Positions 21,881 to 33,419 of a stretch of 64,000 nt of DNA are shown here, one piece after another; position 1 is the first letter of the stretch; the number at the start of each line of letters is the position of its first letter. The stretch covers positions 188,490 through 252,489 of the forward strand of contig NMRB01000271.1 of the NCBI GenBank assembly GCA_002633025.1. The letters run 5' to 3'. The translations under genes were made by a program, and so were the position numbers. Under the pieces are notes generated by a model. It was not told the DNA's origin. It saw only the letters and a list, made by a program, of their open reading frames with translations, and ran no database searches. The DNA is from Notospermus geniculatus. Lineage: Eukaryota > Nemertea > Pilidiophora > Heteronemertea > Lineidae.

Positions 21881-22928
21881 CGACAGCATTTCCTGGAGTA
21901 AGGCCGCAGAGAAAACGTGCAGCCAATCCCGCGTCGCGATCCAAATAAGCTCCCCTCCTGTCAAGATTTATGCTAATGATTTCAACTATGACTACCTGTT
22001 GCTTATGAGGCGAGCAAAAACTCGTGTTTTGGCCGTACAGTTTTGCACTGTTTCATTATTTGGTCTTGAATTACATGGAATTTTGGGTGAATAATGTTGT
22101 ATGCTTGATGTCGTTATTCCCTTAGATCTATATTGAACGGGAGATGTTTACTCGTTGAAAGCCGTCAGTCAAATGAATCATCAGCATGTTGCGAGATGTT
22201 CGATCGAGCTTGGATGCCGTGGTCACGTGACAGTTGTCAGGGATCTGCTGTTCCAAGGGTGTTCTTCCCCCACCATAAAAGGAAGAATATTGAAGTACAT
22301 AACCAAACATGTATTCAAAACAGCAGAATGTAGGCCTATGATTGCGAACGTTTAGAAGTAACAATAAAGAATAAATTATGGTAGACAACTCTTGCTGGCC
22401 TTTGTAGAATTTATTAGTTTCATATGCCCGCAGGGAGGAATCAGTATAGGGAGTAAGCTATCTGAACGTCATAGCCATTCTACTCCACAGAATGTGGCCG
22501 GTTTATTCGGGGCCTCATGCGTGTGAGTTACGGAGCTAATTTATGCAGCCCTTAAGTGCACTAATGTACCAAATTAAGAGCAAGTTCCCCTGTTGGTATG
22601 TAATGTACCCTGTAACAGAACCGACTGATACCAAAATGTGACCCACTCTGGCAAAAAGAGACACAAGTCGCTCAGAAGGTGAGCCTGAATGAACAAAAAT
22701 GACACCAGGAGAGAAAATGAAATAGATTGTTTCAGATTTCAGATTTCATAATAGACAGACAATACTGAAACTGACGAACATTTTGGTCTCTAACCTACCA
22801 AGCTGGGAGCGATATGCGACTGATTTTGCCAGAGTGGGTCACAAATGACTGCAGAGGAAGGGTTAAAAATTACAGCTGCTTCATTGAAGTCTGTAAAGAT
22901 TTGTTTGAATTTTGTCATAAATTATTAC
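21881..22928. other. Intron sequence, nothing recognised
   Basis: No further exon of the minus-strand gene was found here, and no clear repeat borders are visible apart from simple duplicated words near 22735. Confidence 0.35.
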
Positions 22929-22997
22929 CTTTCTCTGCCAACTGTGGTGTCACTTCTTCTTCTTCTTCAGATGCTTCAGAATCGGACTCGTCAGACA
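22929..22997 (-). CDS. Acidic internal exon (23 codons)
   Basis: The acceptor cttttttgcag-like tract (ctttctttttgcag) and donor G|GTAATA bound a 69-base exon with phase 1 at both ends. It reads VSDESDSEASEEEEVTPQLA then EK. The Ser/Asp/Glu run contains candidate casein-kinase-2 sites and is probably disordered. It follows the DIDVDGV codons of the recombinase exon in frame. The matching phases and the lack of stop codons support it; transcript data would settle the borders. Confidence 0.8.
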
Positions 22998-23104
22998 CTG
23001 CAAAAAGAAAGTATTCTATCATCTACCACATTACCAGTTGTTTGGCAATAATACAGGTACTCTTGAACAAAGGCAGTGCCATATTTGTGCATTCCTAATT
23101 CACG

Positions 23105-23170
23105 TCAAGGAATGGGTGGGTTCGAATCTGGTAGGAAGCAATATCTTTCACTTTGGAAGCCCGATTTTAC
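23105..23170 (+). repeat. SINE fragment
   Basis: A short piece with gtgggttcgaatctggtagg and ctttcactttgg matches the 3' part of the SINE at 9415-9535. It lies in the intron just below the recombinase exon's donor. Confidence 0.6.
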
Positions 23171-23221
23171 ATACAGTTCTACATTTCATAAGGAATGACA
23201 AAGGACATGAATAATACCTAC

Positions 23222-25023
23222 CAACGCCATCAACATCAATGTCTTCTAAGGTTTTGCCAGCATGTGTTCCCAGCTTCCCCTTATTTGCTAATAGTAGAAG
23301 TTTACCAACTTTAGCCACCTGCAGTGTTCCTTCTGGGAGCCTGTAAAATTCTCTATGGATTCTCAAATCATGTCCCAGGAAATTTGCAAGGATATCCTGA
23401 TCATTTTCTTGTAGGTTTATCACTTGCGACAACGTTGCGATATGCTTTCGGAGCTTCGTTGACTGAACTGACTCGGCATGCTCTAGTCCTGCTGCAGCTG
23501 CATGTTGTCGGATACAATCATGACCACGTACATGGCCGTTGGCCTTATTTGCGAAGAAGAACTTATTGTCATCCGAGATGCCAGCCTCCTTCCGTGAAGA
23601 TTCGAGCAGGTCCATTGACTCAACAGTTGAAGGAGTCAACAGGATTGGCACTTTCCTTCCTTTTTTCCCACGAATTTCTATCCTTGTGAATGATTCAACA
23701 AGCTTTTTTTCGAACTGCGTAAGAGATTCAAGGACTTCATCCTGTACTGCACAGTTCTTGCTCAGTCTGTGTTTTAGCATGTCGATCTCTAACCTCTCAA
23801 CCTCACCACTTCGTTTTCTGTTGAATGTTATGACATGTGTGAGGACGCATTCACAGAGATCTCTCCAAACTGAAGTATTCCCAGCCTTCAGCTGCTCCTG
23901 ACAGGTTCTGATCTTATTATTGATGTAACTCTGCAATTTCACAACATCCTTGGTCAGAGGGAGCATATTCGGCTTGTTCCATTTGCCAACTTGAAGAGCA
24001 GTGAGGGCATGGGACGACACTCTCACTGTCCACTCCATTCTGTACAGTTTCTGAAACTTCTTTGCCTGTCGTTCCTTTTCCTCATCGTGGTTGATGATTG
24101 CTTCTCGTGATACAATATCCGCACACGCATTCAGACTGTGACCCAGTTTCAGAGCAAGCGACGGAATGCCAACAGATGTTTTATCGAATCCGCACAATTC
24201 TCTCACAGCCCTTGTCACGAGGTCAAAACGCTCCGGTTTAATACAGTCTTCTAACCGACTTACATTACTATCAATCCCTCTTGCTGTCAATAGGAATCGT
24301 CCAAGCTCCCTTATTTTAGTCCTAATAACGGCAAACATATGAGACTGGGTCCCGTGCTGCAGGAAACGTTTTTCGGCATAAGCTACAATCAAGGAATCAT
24401 GTTTGGCTACAACCCCAACCTCGTCAGAGTTGAGTTGAGCAAGCACATTCTCCTGCAAAGCTTGACTTGCTGAGGACGTGGATGGAAGTAACCTATTGCT
24501 GGCACATTGATGTCTTGTTCCTTTTGGAAGACTAAGTTCTCTGGCTTTGCATGCGCCGACATGTCTGTAAAGGTCTTGACGTAAATACATTGCAAAACAG
24601 TACGAACAGGGCAAGTAATCTGTATATGACTTTGGGACTGACAAGCTTTTTTTCGGTACAATTTCTCCCTGTCCAGTTTTCATGACTTCCATGTTATGGG
24701 CATAGTCCCCTTTGTTCCGCAGTTCCTCCCAAATCTTCAATTGTTTTGCCTTCTGCTCTTTATCCTTTGTATCATATGCCAAGGCAAGTGCAACACCAGG
24801 TTCATCCTTATGTTTGGTCTTCAAATGACGGGGAATTTTTGCACAGGCTTTTCCACAGTACACGCAGAAGTGACGCTTGTCCCAGCACTTTTTTCCATCA
24901 ACTGTTTTGTTGAATTTTTTTACCCTGATACCTTTAAAGGGAATGTTCAGCACAGGTATCGTTACGCTACCCGAGTCGCTACAATTATCCTCTGAATCAG
25001 ACACGACTTCCTTCTCAAGATTC
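23222..25023 (-). CDS. Zinc-finger plus tyrosine-recombinase exon
   Basis: This 1,802-base exon encodes 600 codons (phase 2 in, phase 1 out; acceptor tttttttcag, donor G|GTAGGT). Numbering from the in-frame ATG at 25040, which lies in the intron and is probably not used: residues 59-77 form a C-x2-C-x9-H-x4-H finger; 145-164 a C-x2-C-x11-H-x3-C finger; about 200-400 is helical and could be the core-binding domain. The catalytic domain follows: box I NRKRSGEVERLEI (Arg 408-410), the beta-hairpin Lys in RGKKGRKVPIL (~459), box II STKLRKHIATLSQ (Arg 531), FLGHD (His 557) and nucleophile Tyr 566 in HREFYRLPE. The usual first His of H-x-x-R is Thr here. Tyrosine recombinases cut and rejoin DNA through a phosphotyrosine bond, and Crypton/DIRS-type elements use this fold. 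No element termini were seen, so this is a recombinase-derived host gene or an old captured copy. Confidence 0.92.
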
Positions 25024-25341
25024 CTGAAAAAAATACACATGCATCAGATGTGCCTGTTGGACAGACAGACAGAGATGGATGGACAAAAAGTGACAGACAG
25101 ACAGACACCATCAATATACATATTACTAGCTCCGCTGACCAGGTCAGCTGAGCTGTAAACTTCCATATGTCCATGAAAATGTATTAGACTAGAGCATTTA
25201 GGAGCATATTAAAGAATTATGAGGCAGTGATCGAAATCTTCACAGGGTAATGTTTGTCAAATGGGAGTGCTTGGGGACCACCAAAAGTTGGTGTCGATGT
25301 AGGCTTACACATTACTAATATACCGGTAAGTGTAAACATAC

Positions 25342-25516
25342 CTGGATGTGGAGGACAAGTTTTGGCTTTTCTTGTCTTTGAGAACAGAGCCATGGGCAAT
25401 AACTTGGTCAGTGGTACGTCTGCTTTCACGCACATCAGATTCACAGTCATCACTGTCCTCAACATCAGATGCTCGAGGCTGCCAATCACTTGCGCTGTCG
25501 CACACACTTTCATCAT
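25342..25516 (-). CDS. Acidic/Ser-rich internal exon (phase 1 to 2)
   Basis: The acceptor ttcattgtag and donor G|GTATGT bound a 175-base exon. It reads DDESVCDSASDWQPRASDVE, then an acidic DDCESDV region and a basic KDKKSQN stretch. It ends in phase 2 and joins the recombinase exon exactly (AG|G gives Arg in STS-R-NLEKEVV). It is the only phase change in the series. Likely a disordered linker before the zinc fingers. Confidence 0.85.
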
Positions 25517-25636
25517 CTACAATGAATGAAAATGTACAATAATCACCAAGAGTGAAGGTTAATTGACAGATAAAGCATAAAATGCCTTTTTGCTGATGTG
25601 TGTTTGGTACTTGGTATGTCTGCTTTGTAAACTCAC

Positions 25637-25747
25637 CTCGCACTATATCCTCATCTCCAATGTCTTGCTCAGTTTGTAACTTGTACTTCCTAGCCACTTT
25701 TACACGCAATCGGGTCGTTATACAATCGTTTTCTTTCTGGCATTGTT
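25637..25747 (-). CDS. Charged internal exon (37 codons)
   Basis: The acceptor gttttttttttcag-like tract (tttttttttcag) and donor G|GTGAGT give 111 bases, phase 1 to 1. The peptide begins EQCQKENDCITTRLRVKVAR and ends in an acidic IGDEDIVR. No known domain is recognised. It joins G|AA (Glu) upstream and G|AT (Asp) downstream in frame. Confidence 0.82.
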
Positions 25748-26253
25748 CTGAAAAAAAAACGCATTGTTTCAAGGTCAACGCATTCATCTGCAGTGGAGAA
25801 TGAAAGAAACTGGCAACACTGACATGGAGAGTAAATTGTATTGTACTGTATAATTTGTTTCATAATTTATGTCATTCTAAAACATCACCTGCAGGCTATC
25901 ACCTTTGCATCAAAATTGTCCTATATAGATTATGGGAAAATCTAGATCTAAATCCTCATCCAAATTCAGATGCCAAATCCTACCACTGAAGACTTTATGC
26001 CAGGTTCATCTCAACAGAGAGCCACTGTGACATTGGGAGGATGGTAACAATTATTTTTTTACATGGCCTTACATGTACTTCAAATTTTGGTCGTATCTGG
26101 TGTGTGTAGGTTGATCATTGTTAGGCTGAATTATGTAATAATGATCATCAATATTACAGTTTTCACCATCTTCAGTTTTACTAATTCAGCCTCCAACAAT
26201 TCACTTTAAAAAGCATGAAAATGATACAAAAAAACAACAAATATTTTATTTAC

Positions 26254-26418
26254 CTAAAAATTTGTGACTCATGTTCTGAACTGCATCTTCTGAACTGCAA
26301 CGTGGCAAGTTTCCATTGATTTGGCTCTGACTGGGCAATTGGTGAAGTTCTTGTGTCGTAGAAAAAGATTCAGGATTGGGTTCGGCAAGGAGATCTTCAC
26401 TTCCTGACTGGCTCTTCC
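26254..26418 (-). CDS. Ser/Gln-rich internal exon (55 codons)
   Basis: The acceptor ctgcttgtgcag and donor G|GTAAAT give 165 bases, phase 1 to 1, with no stop. The peptide starts KSQSGSEDLLAEPNPESFST and includes TTQELHQLPSQSQ. It is polar and low in complexity, probably a disordered spacer between the RING exon and the charged exons. No ATG is needed, which is why it does not stand out as an open frame. Confidence 0.8.
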
Positions 26419-26560
26419 CTGCACAAGCAGAACAATCTCATATGAAGAATATTCATAATGTTATTGAACACATTATGCCCTCACTTCATAAGGGCCAGGG
26501 TAGGGCAGGGCCAGTAATCTTGCCCATGCCACCTGATGACGATCAAAAGTGTTACTGTTA

Positions 26561-26818
26561 CTACAGTACAGGTCACAATTGACATCCCTAAATTCGCGTA
26601 AGTTACACGTAAGTCACTCGTAACTTACGCAACTCACAAGCTATGTTACGCGTAACTTACGAGGTGAGTTACGCGAATTTTGGTAGCTACGCAGTGAGTT
26701 ACGCGATTTTCGCAAGTTACGTGGTGCGTTACGCGAAACCAACGCCGTGAGTTACGCGTAACTTACGAGTAACTTACGCGAAGCCGTAGGGATGTCAATT
26801 GTGACATGTACTGTAAGT
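26561..26818. mobile_element. Foldback element made of TTACGCG/GTAACTTACG words
   Basis: The ends acagtacaggtcacaattga and acaattgtgacatgtactgt-type partners are inverted over about 28 bp (through gacatccct / agggatgtc). Between them about a dozen words gttacgcg, gtaacttacg or gtgagttacgcg alternate in both orientations. The high CpG content is unusual for the surroundings. Non-coding. Confidence 0.75.
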
Positions 26819-26928
26819 AAAACAATTTTGTTGTCTTTCGGTCTCCCAATGATGGTTTGTCAAGATATGAAATGTCTCTGCTGTTAAGGTAGATATAAAA
26901 AAAACAGCACAAAAACGACACGCAGTAT

Positions 26929-27091
26929 ACAATAAATCGGAAAGTCGTCTCCGAATATTTCGCAAATTTTCAACCCCAATTGGGGTCTTCCTTAGGCGCC
27001 TCTGGGATCTCTTCTAAATAGCGCCTAAGGAAGAGCCCGATTGGGGTCGAAAATTTGCGAAATATTCGGAGACGACTTTCCGATTTATTGT
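26929..27091. repeat. 163-bp near-perfect palindrome
   Basis: The arms start acaataaatcggaaagtcg and run about 70 bp before a short centre (ctgggatctcttct). Inside each arm is accccaa.tggggtc..ttccttaggcgc, itself complementary. Diverged arms of the same family occur near 1118-1166 and 45740-45800. Confidence 0.85.
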
Positions 27092-27366
27092 CTCTGCTGT
27101 GAACATGTCAATCTAATCCTGACCGATAATCTGTCAGACCTCGAACGTGAAGGAATTAATCTGGCAGTAAAATTCACATGTGACCAGGCAATAAATTTTA
27201 ATAGTCTTTTAATGACAAATCTCTAACATCTTCACAAAGCTGCTCTCGAGGCAACTCTCCAGTCCACTTGAAAATAGAGCTGTTACGTTACCGTACACTC
27301 AGGGTCAAAAGGGCTCACATCCTGGAGGACCATTCTATTTCAGAGTGTCAACCTAGGGTAACTGAC

Positions 27367-28446
27367 ATTAAATGAAATGGTCCACGGACCATGTGCTCAC
27401 TGGGTTGGACGTAATAGTCTAATGACAGAGGGAGGTACATATCAGTTATGAGCAATCTGGGTCAAGTCATTCCCAGGTAGGACTTTGATGATTTTTGGGT
27501 TATGCCACCTGGTGGCCATATTGGATGTCCGATCGGACTGGAACTTCACATGCACATATAAAGGTCATCTGCAGGGGGCTGGAGCACTTTGGGGCAAGTC
27601 GTTCCTGAGTTACAGCACTTTGATGATTTTTGGGTTACGCCACCTGGTTGCCATGTTTGAAGTTAAATCAGGCCGAAATTTGACATGCATGTAAAGATCA
27701 TCTAGATGGAGGTAAATATCAAATTTGAGCGCTCTGCGTCAAGCCGTTCCCGAGTAATATCACTTACTTGATTTTCAGGTTACGCCACCTGGTGGCCATA
27801 CTGGATGTCCAGTCGGGCCGAAACTTGGTATTTTTTACGGTACCCCTCCAATGCATGTTTATGCAAGATATGAAGTCGCTCAGTGAAATAATGACAAACT
27901 GTGGCAGGTTCGTCACTTTTGTGAAACTTTGACCTCTGTGACCTTGAAAAGTAGGTCAAATCAAAAACGCGTTATATATGTTATGTACCGGTATCCTTAT
28001 TAGCTACACCTATGATAAAAATTTGGAGATGATCTAGTCATTAGTTCAGGAGTTATTGCACTTTTTGTGTTTTTGGTTTCCGCCACCTGGTGGCCAAGCC
28101 AAGAATCGAATCGGACCGAAACTTGGTGTCATAGGTCATCTGACCTACGGGTATATATGTACCAAGTTTCAGATCAATAGCTCCAGCGGTTACGAAACAT
28201 GTCCTGCTAACGGACGACGACGGACGCATCACCATTGTACATTAGGGACACACACCGCATGAGCTACTGCAAAATCTTGTCCGCAGTCAGGTGTACGGTA
28301 CTTCACTGCGGACAGAAATTGGGTCATCCAGGTGTACTGTGTGTATTTATATATCGTGGTATACAGGGCTGGCCTAATACATTAGTTTCGCAGTAGCTCA
28401 CGCGGGCTGTGCCCCTTATGAATAGCTCACCCCAGTGAGCTAAAAA
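27367..28446 (+). repeat. Dispersed repeat family A, long copy
   Basis: The head gaaatggtccacggacc is followed by several 'gccacctggtggccat' blocks, then tgacctctgtgaccttgaaa, ggtatatatgtaccaagttt, agcggttacgaaac and the 3' hairpin gctcaccccagtgagct followed by aaaaa. A 171-bp MITE (28245-28415) is inserted just before the 3' hairpin. Confidence 0.85.
28245..28415. mobile_element. 171-bp TTA-flanked MITE
   Basis: The ends gggacacacaccgcatgagc and its near complement (gctcacgcgggctgtgcccc) are flanked by TTA at 28242-28244 and 28416-28418. Relatives lie at 38848-39002 and 44104-44556. The interior contains gcggacagaaat and its complement cttgtccgc. It interrupts family A. Confidence 0.82.
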
Positions 28447-28486
28447 TTAAGATGGGATTCACAATAGCCATTGCAGATATACTTAC

Positions 28487-28663
28487 TGGCATTTTCGCAC
28501 ATTGGGCACTCAACAATGCTGAACATGCACGAGTAACACCGTTTGTGTCCACAAATATCAACTAACTGCCGTTTCATTTTCGTGTCAAATGGCATTCGGC
28601 AACTCGGGCAGATATCTGCCAGGCTTGAGACGAATGTACAGGCTTGATCAATACCATCAATGC
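28487..28663 (-). CDS. RING-finger exon (C3HC4)
   Basis: The acceptor ttttgcttccag and donor A|GTAAGT give 177 bases (59 codons), phase 1 to 1. The peptide starts IDGIDQACTFVSSLADI and contains a complete C3HC4 RING: CPSC, 15 residues, CGHKRCYSC, six residues, CPMC. RING domains bind two zinc ions and usually recruit E2 ubiquitin-conjugating enzymes, so ubiquitin-ligase activity is possible. It follows the acidic exon at 32522-32773 (G|GC gives Gly) and precedes the Ser/Gln-rich exon. The spacing between the second and third Cys fits RING better than PHD. Confidence 0.88.
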
Positions 28664-28930
28664 CTGGAAGCAAAATAAAGGAAAACACATTTCAATGATT
28701 CTGTTTGCAGTTTGGTTCATCACAAGGCAAGAAGATCGCCTTGAAATGAAAGACCACCTATTCCTGCTGTTTGTTGTATGGCAGATCTTTCTGAAATGGG
28801 AAAGCCTTCACAAGATATTTTCAGGAATGTTACACTCTTTTATCTTTGATCAAAGAAGAAAAGCATAAAATACTCCCAGGTGTTGTTGATGAATATTTTC
28901 AGTCAGAAGCCATTGTTAATGTTGGTATAC

Positions 28931-29187
28931 GGTAATAAAGGCACTGGAAAAAAAGGCACTGGAAAAAAAGGCACGGAAAAAAAGGCACTAGGTAAAAAAG
29001 GCACTGGAAAAAAAGGCACCAGGTAAAAAAGGCACTAGGAAATAAAGGCACTAGGAAATAAAGGCACTAGGTAAAAAAGGCACTAGGTAAAAAAGGCACT
29101 ACGAAATAAAGGCACTAGGAAAAAAAGGCACTCCGAAAACAGAAACTAGGAAAAAAAGGCACTTTTTACAAAATGTGTCTTGGCCTA
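28931..29187 (+). repeat. Minisatellite of AGGTAAAAAAGGCACT units
   Basis: About fifteen units of ggcactaggtaaaaaa or ggcactaggaaataaa, the reverse complement of the array at 455-665. It ends in actttttacaaaatgtgtct, a boundary also present near 30190 and (inverted) near 465. It abuts an assembly gap. Confidence 0.85.
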
Positions 29188-29467
29188 NNNNNNNNNNNNN
29201 NNNNNNNNNNNNNNNNNNNNNNNNNNNNNNNNNNNNNNNNNNNNNNNNNNNNNNNNNNNNNNNNNNNNNNNNNNNNNNNNNNNNNNNNNNNNNNNNNNNN
29301 NNNNNNNNNNNNNNNNNNNNNNNNNNNNNNNNNNNNNNNNNNNNNNNNNNNNNNNNNNNNNNNNNNNNNNNNNNNNNNNNNNNNNNNNNNNNNNNNNNNN
29401 NNNNNNNNNNNNNNNNNNNNNNNNNNNNNNNNNNNNNNNNNNNNNNNNNNNNNNNNNNNNNNNNNNN
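29188..29467. other. Assembly gap (280 N)
   Basis: Unresolved bases lie between the minisatellite and a family A copy. Open frames through it are artefacts. Confidence 0.99.
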
Positions 29468-30187
29468 TGTATATGTACCAAGTTTCAAGTCAATAGCCCA
29501 AGCAGTTACGAAACGCACCACCAAATGACTAAATTTGAACTTTGACCTCTGTGACCTTGAAAAGTCGGTCAAATCAAAAACCTCTTACTTATGTCATGCA
29601 TCCTCATTAGAAGCACCAATGATAAAAATTTGGAGAGGATCCACTCATCAGTTCATGAGTTATTGCACTTTTTGTGTTTTTGGTTTCCGCCACCTGGTGG
29701 CCAAGCTAAGAGTCAAATCGGACCGAAACTTGGGGTCATAGGTCACCTGACCTAGGGGTATATATGTACCAAATTTCAGGTCAATAGCACCTGCGGTTAC
29801 GAAACGTGCCACTTAAAGGCAAAATTTTGAACTTTGACCTCTGTGACCTTGAAAAGTAGGTCAAACCAAAAACCCGTTATATATGTAATGTATCCTCATT
29901 AGATACACCTATGATAAAAATTTGGAGGTGATCCAGTCATTAGTTCAGGAGTTATTGCACTTTTTGTGTTTTTGGTTTCCGCCACCTGGTGGCCAAGCTA
30001 AGAGTCGAATCGGACCGAAACTTGGTATCATAGGTCATCTGACCTAGGGGTATATATGTACCAAGTTTCAGATCAATAGCTCCAGCGGTTACAAAACGTG
30101 CCCTGCTAACGGAACACGACGGACGACGACGACGACGACGACGGACGCAGACCCACGACAAGAGCTCACCCCAGGTGAGCTAAAAAG
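29468..30187 (+). repeat. Family A, two tandem internal units
   Basis: Two successive 'tgacctctgtgaccttgaaa ... gccacctggtggccaagct ... accaagtttcag' units end with an (acg)n run at 30115-30145 and the hairpin gctcaccccaggtgagct followed by aaaaa. The left end is lost in the gap. Confidence 0.85.
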
Positions 30188-32515
30188 GCACTTTTTACAA
30201 AATGTGTCTTGGCCTAGATGCTGGTCTACACTACTGAAAATCCCCGGGTTTTTTGCAGTCACACATGAATTGCCGGGCTTCAAGAAACCTGTGTCTAAGA
30301 AACACGGGTTTTTGAGACACGGCAAGCTCGCCATGCTTTTCGAAATCCCGGTGTTTTTGTTAGTTCCTAGCATGGATACAGATGGTGCAGCCATGAATTA
30401 AGTTACCTCACTTTAGTGCCTCCAACAATGTGTGCCAATTCAGAAATGACCCGAGGAGTCAGTGCATGCAGCACACCTGGCGCCGGGCTACTTATGTAGT
30501 AGTGTGACCTCTTGTTGGCCTATTTGTACACACGGGTTTGACACGGGTAGGTGTAACTGAAGGTATAATATATTTTCAGGTGCACTCCTTTTTTATGAGG
30601 TCATGTTCAAAAGATCATTCAAATTAAAAAATTACCCCCAAACAATGGGGGGGGGCAAGAACAGGTGCGTGTCCAGGATCTCGAGCAGCGGTGGGGGCCC
30701 AGTGGAGGGGGAAGCAGAAGGGGAGGTGTCCCCCTCACGTTGGAAGTTTTGTAAAATCTTCACACCGAAGATGCTATGACTTGAAAATTTCCAGGCGTAG
30801 AAAGACGCAAGTCTTGAGAGTTGTTAACACGTATGTTTTCAAAAAAAAGCCTGGGTATTCTTGCCGATAACCTTTCAACTACGTCGTGTTGATATTCACT
30901 CTCCGCTAGGTATGAGCAAAACTAGGACACTCAATCGCTGCTCCTCTCCCTCTCCCAAACGCCTGTTCATACGGCGAACAGTAGAAAAAAATGATTGTTC
31001 CGCTTCACCGTTGGTGACCCGACCTGAGCGCAGGGCTCCGAATTTTCCAGAACTCACTAGACCCTCCCCACTTGCCCCTCGTCCTGTCATTTATGCTTGC
31101 TTGAGGTGATACGGGTAAAAAATCTATGGCATTCGCAAGCAGAGGGGGGTCTGGACCCCCCACCCCCCACCCGCGAAACCCTTCAGGCCAAGTAGGCCTA
31201 TAGCTGAGAAGGCATCTATTTTTCAAAAAATTTTCTCAATTATTTTTACTGAATGCAAGCCGTATGGATGATAGATGGACAGATGAATGTAACAGCTGAG
31301 GGCATTACACCCGGACTTCCATGAAGCAATGACATAAAAACCAATTAAATCAGATCAGACAAGCCATTCTCCTCCTACATGTATGTCCAGAAACCAATTT
31401 TGAACGCAAAGCAATGGACACATGTTGGCACCCTGACCGTTGCAGAATATCTCAGTGCAGGCCCAGCCTAATATGAATAAAATGGTATATGGAAGAACGA
31501 ACAAGTGCCCAGTTGATGTTCCAGAGAAAAATAGGTTGGGGGTGTACTGGGTGCACGTGCACCTCTCCACAGCAGCAAGAGAGTTCCGCTCTGGGCAAGC
31601 AGAATAAAATGAACCTTGTAATCTCATTGTAAATTTTTACTACGAATACCGGTACCACTAATGGTGTACACTTCGGAATCAGAGCATCTAGATTCCAAAA
31701 TTTTCCGGGGGAGGCCCCACCAGACCCCCTCCAGGGCACAGCTTTGTTTCTCTTCAGCATGCAGGTACTGTGAAATTTCACCCCACGCCAGCCGTAGGAG
31801 GAGTTCCGCTTTCACAAAAATGTGCACCTCCCCAGGCTCAGACTGGCCTACAGGTACGCCCTTGCCAACAACCAACATGACCAACTGGGTCCTCAGTCAT
31901 CCACTGACCACAGCTCAACACGCCAGTCTGAGGACTCGGCTAGTAGAAACTAGATATGGTGATCTACAAAACATTTAGATACCTTGTACACCATGAAAAT
32001 TTGAAGACCAAGTCACTTTGCTTCATCAGATTGTTACAATCAAACCGAGGACAATGAGTCCGTGAGTTGAAGTGAAAGCGGACAAATGGAATGATGGACG
32101 CTTGTCTTTATTTAATGCAGTTCCAGGATGGAAAAGTCCTTGTGACGAGATGACTAGCCACTTCTAAGGAACAAATTACTAATAACATTAGATGTATTTT
32201 CATACTTCTTCATGAATCCTCAAACTAGTGCATCAATGACCAGCTGGGTCCTCAGTATAGGCCCCTATACTGTCCACTGACCATAACTTAATATTCATAT
32301 CTGAGGACAGAAGGAGAAAATACATCATTCTACTCAACATTCAGAGGACTTTGGGATTGTGACAACCTGAAGACTGAATCTTAATGGTCCCAACTTTGTT
32401 TCACAAGGTCTGTCACACTCAATTGAAGGACCAAGAGTTCTTGTGTTGAAGAGGGGTAAAAAGAGGACGGCAGTATAGAATATAGATGCACTTCAATGCA
32501 TCAAAGAACAAAAAG
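30188..32515. other. Intron sequence with repeat traces
   Basis: Minisatellite flank (30183-30400), G-rich patches near 30640-30740 and a ccccccaccccccaccc patch near 31150 are visible. The block aaaattttccgggggaggc at about 31697 recurs near 55964. No exon with matching phase was recognised between the RING exon and 32522. Confidence 0.4.
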
Positions 32516-32521
32516 ACTAAC

Positions 32522-32773
32522 CTGCGCGTTCTTGGCTTGGGCTTGCATCCTCCAGACTACTGCAAGGCAATTGTTTATTGTCTTGGTGCAGATTGAACTC
32601 TTCGCCAAGTACTTGTGTAGATGGAGAATCCGGCTTCATTTCAATAACGTCACCGTTACATTCCTCATTTGTGCTTGCATGGCTCTGATTGGACTGTTCA
32701 CCACAGACGTCTGTCGAGGTTTCAGGATTTTGTTCAATAATTTCATCTTCTTCACATTCCATCTGGCCATTCC
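32522..32773 (-). CDS. Acidic repeat exon, copy 1
   Basis: A 252-base exon (84 codons, phase 1 to 1) with acceptor tttttgtctttgttcag and donor G|GTTAGT. The peptide starts NGQMECEEDEIIEQNPETST and contains VCGEQSNQS, EMKPDSPST and DNKQLP; it is Asp/Glu/Ser/Gln-rich and likely disordered. It is the copy nearest the RING exon, and its final CAAGAACGTGCAG differs slightly from the CAAGAATGCACAG of copies 2-4. Function unknown; acidic repeats can be protein-interaction or phosphorylation platforms, but that is speculation. Confidence 0.82.
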
Positions 32774-33419
32774 CTGAACAAAGACAAAAAACTTAGCAGA
32801 ATTATCTTTCATGAAGTGGGCTATAAGGTGGAAGATAATTATTCATACAGTTCCTCAATATTCAATTTTGGCCTCTGTAACCTTGAAAGGCAGGTCAACT
32901 CAAGCCCACATGATACGGCATGTCTTCAATGGATATACCCAGCATAACAGTGGTGATGATGGAACCAGTACTGAAGGCATTTCTTATCTTTTTTTCTTTG
33001 ACCTTTGTAACTTTATATANTACTCGGTTGATGCGACAGGTCTACTGGATGTAGAGCGGTAATACTCTGGCATGTAAAAAATCAAGCGTGCCAGTCAAGC
33101 TGAGCAGAAATGTATAATGAAAGGCGAGTAACGCAACCATTCTGTTGTAGCGGTACAGTATTTTGCGTGTGAATACAATGTAAAAAACCACAGAATAATA
33201 TGTTATCTATGGAATTCAGCTGTTTGGCCCAACGAGCGGGTCGGGAGCTATGTTGTAGCTGTATACATGTGCGGGCTTCCCCCAGAAAGGGTCGGGGGCA
33301 ATAAACTGCTGGCACCCAAGGGTCGGGGGCAATAAACTGCTGGCACCCTATTTTATATAAAATGGAGTGTGGTTATTTGTCATTTGTTGTAGAATAGTAA
33401 TAGCAACGGATGGAGGCAA

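Noticed and set aside
23324-23901. Plus-strand frames of about 120 residues
   Set aside because: They are antisense shadows of the recombinase exon.
25024-25040. ATG at 25040 as start of a single-exon recombinase gene
   Set aside because: The bases before 25023 form a polypyrimidine tract and AG acceptor, and an upstream exon joins in the correct phase.
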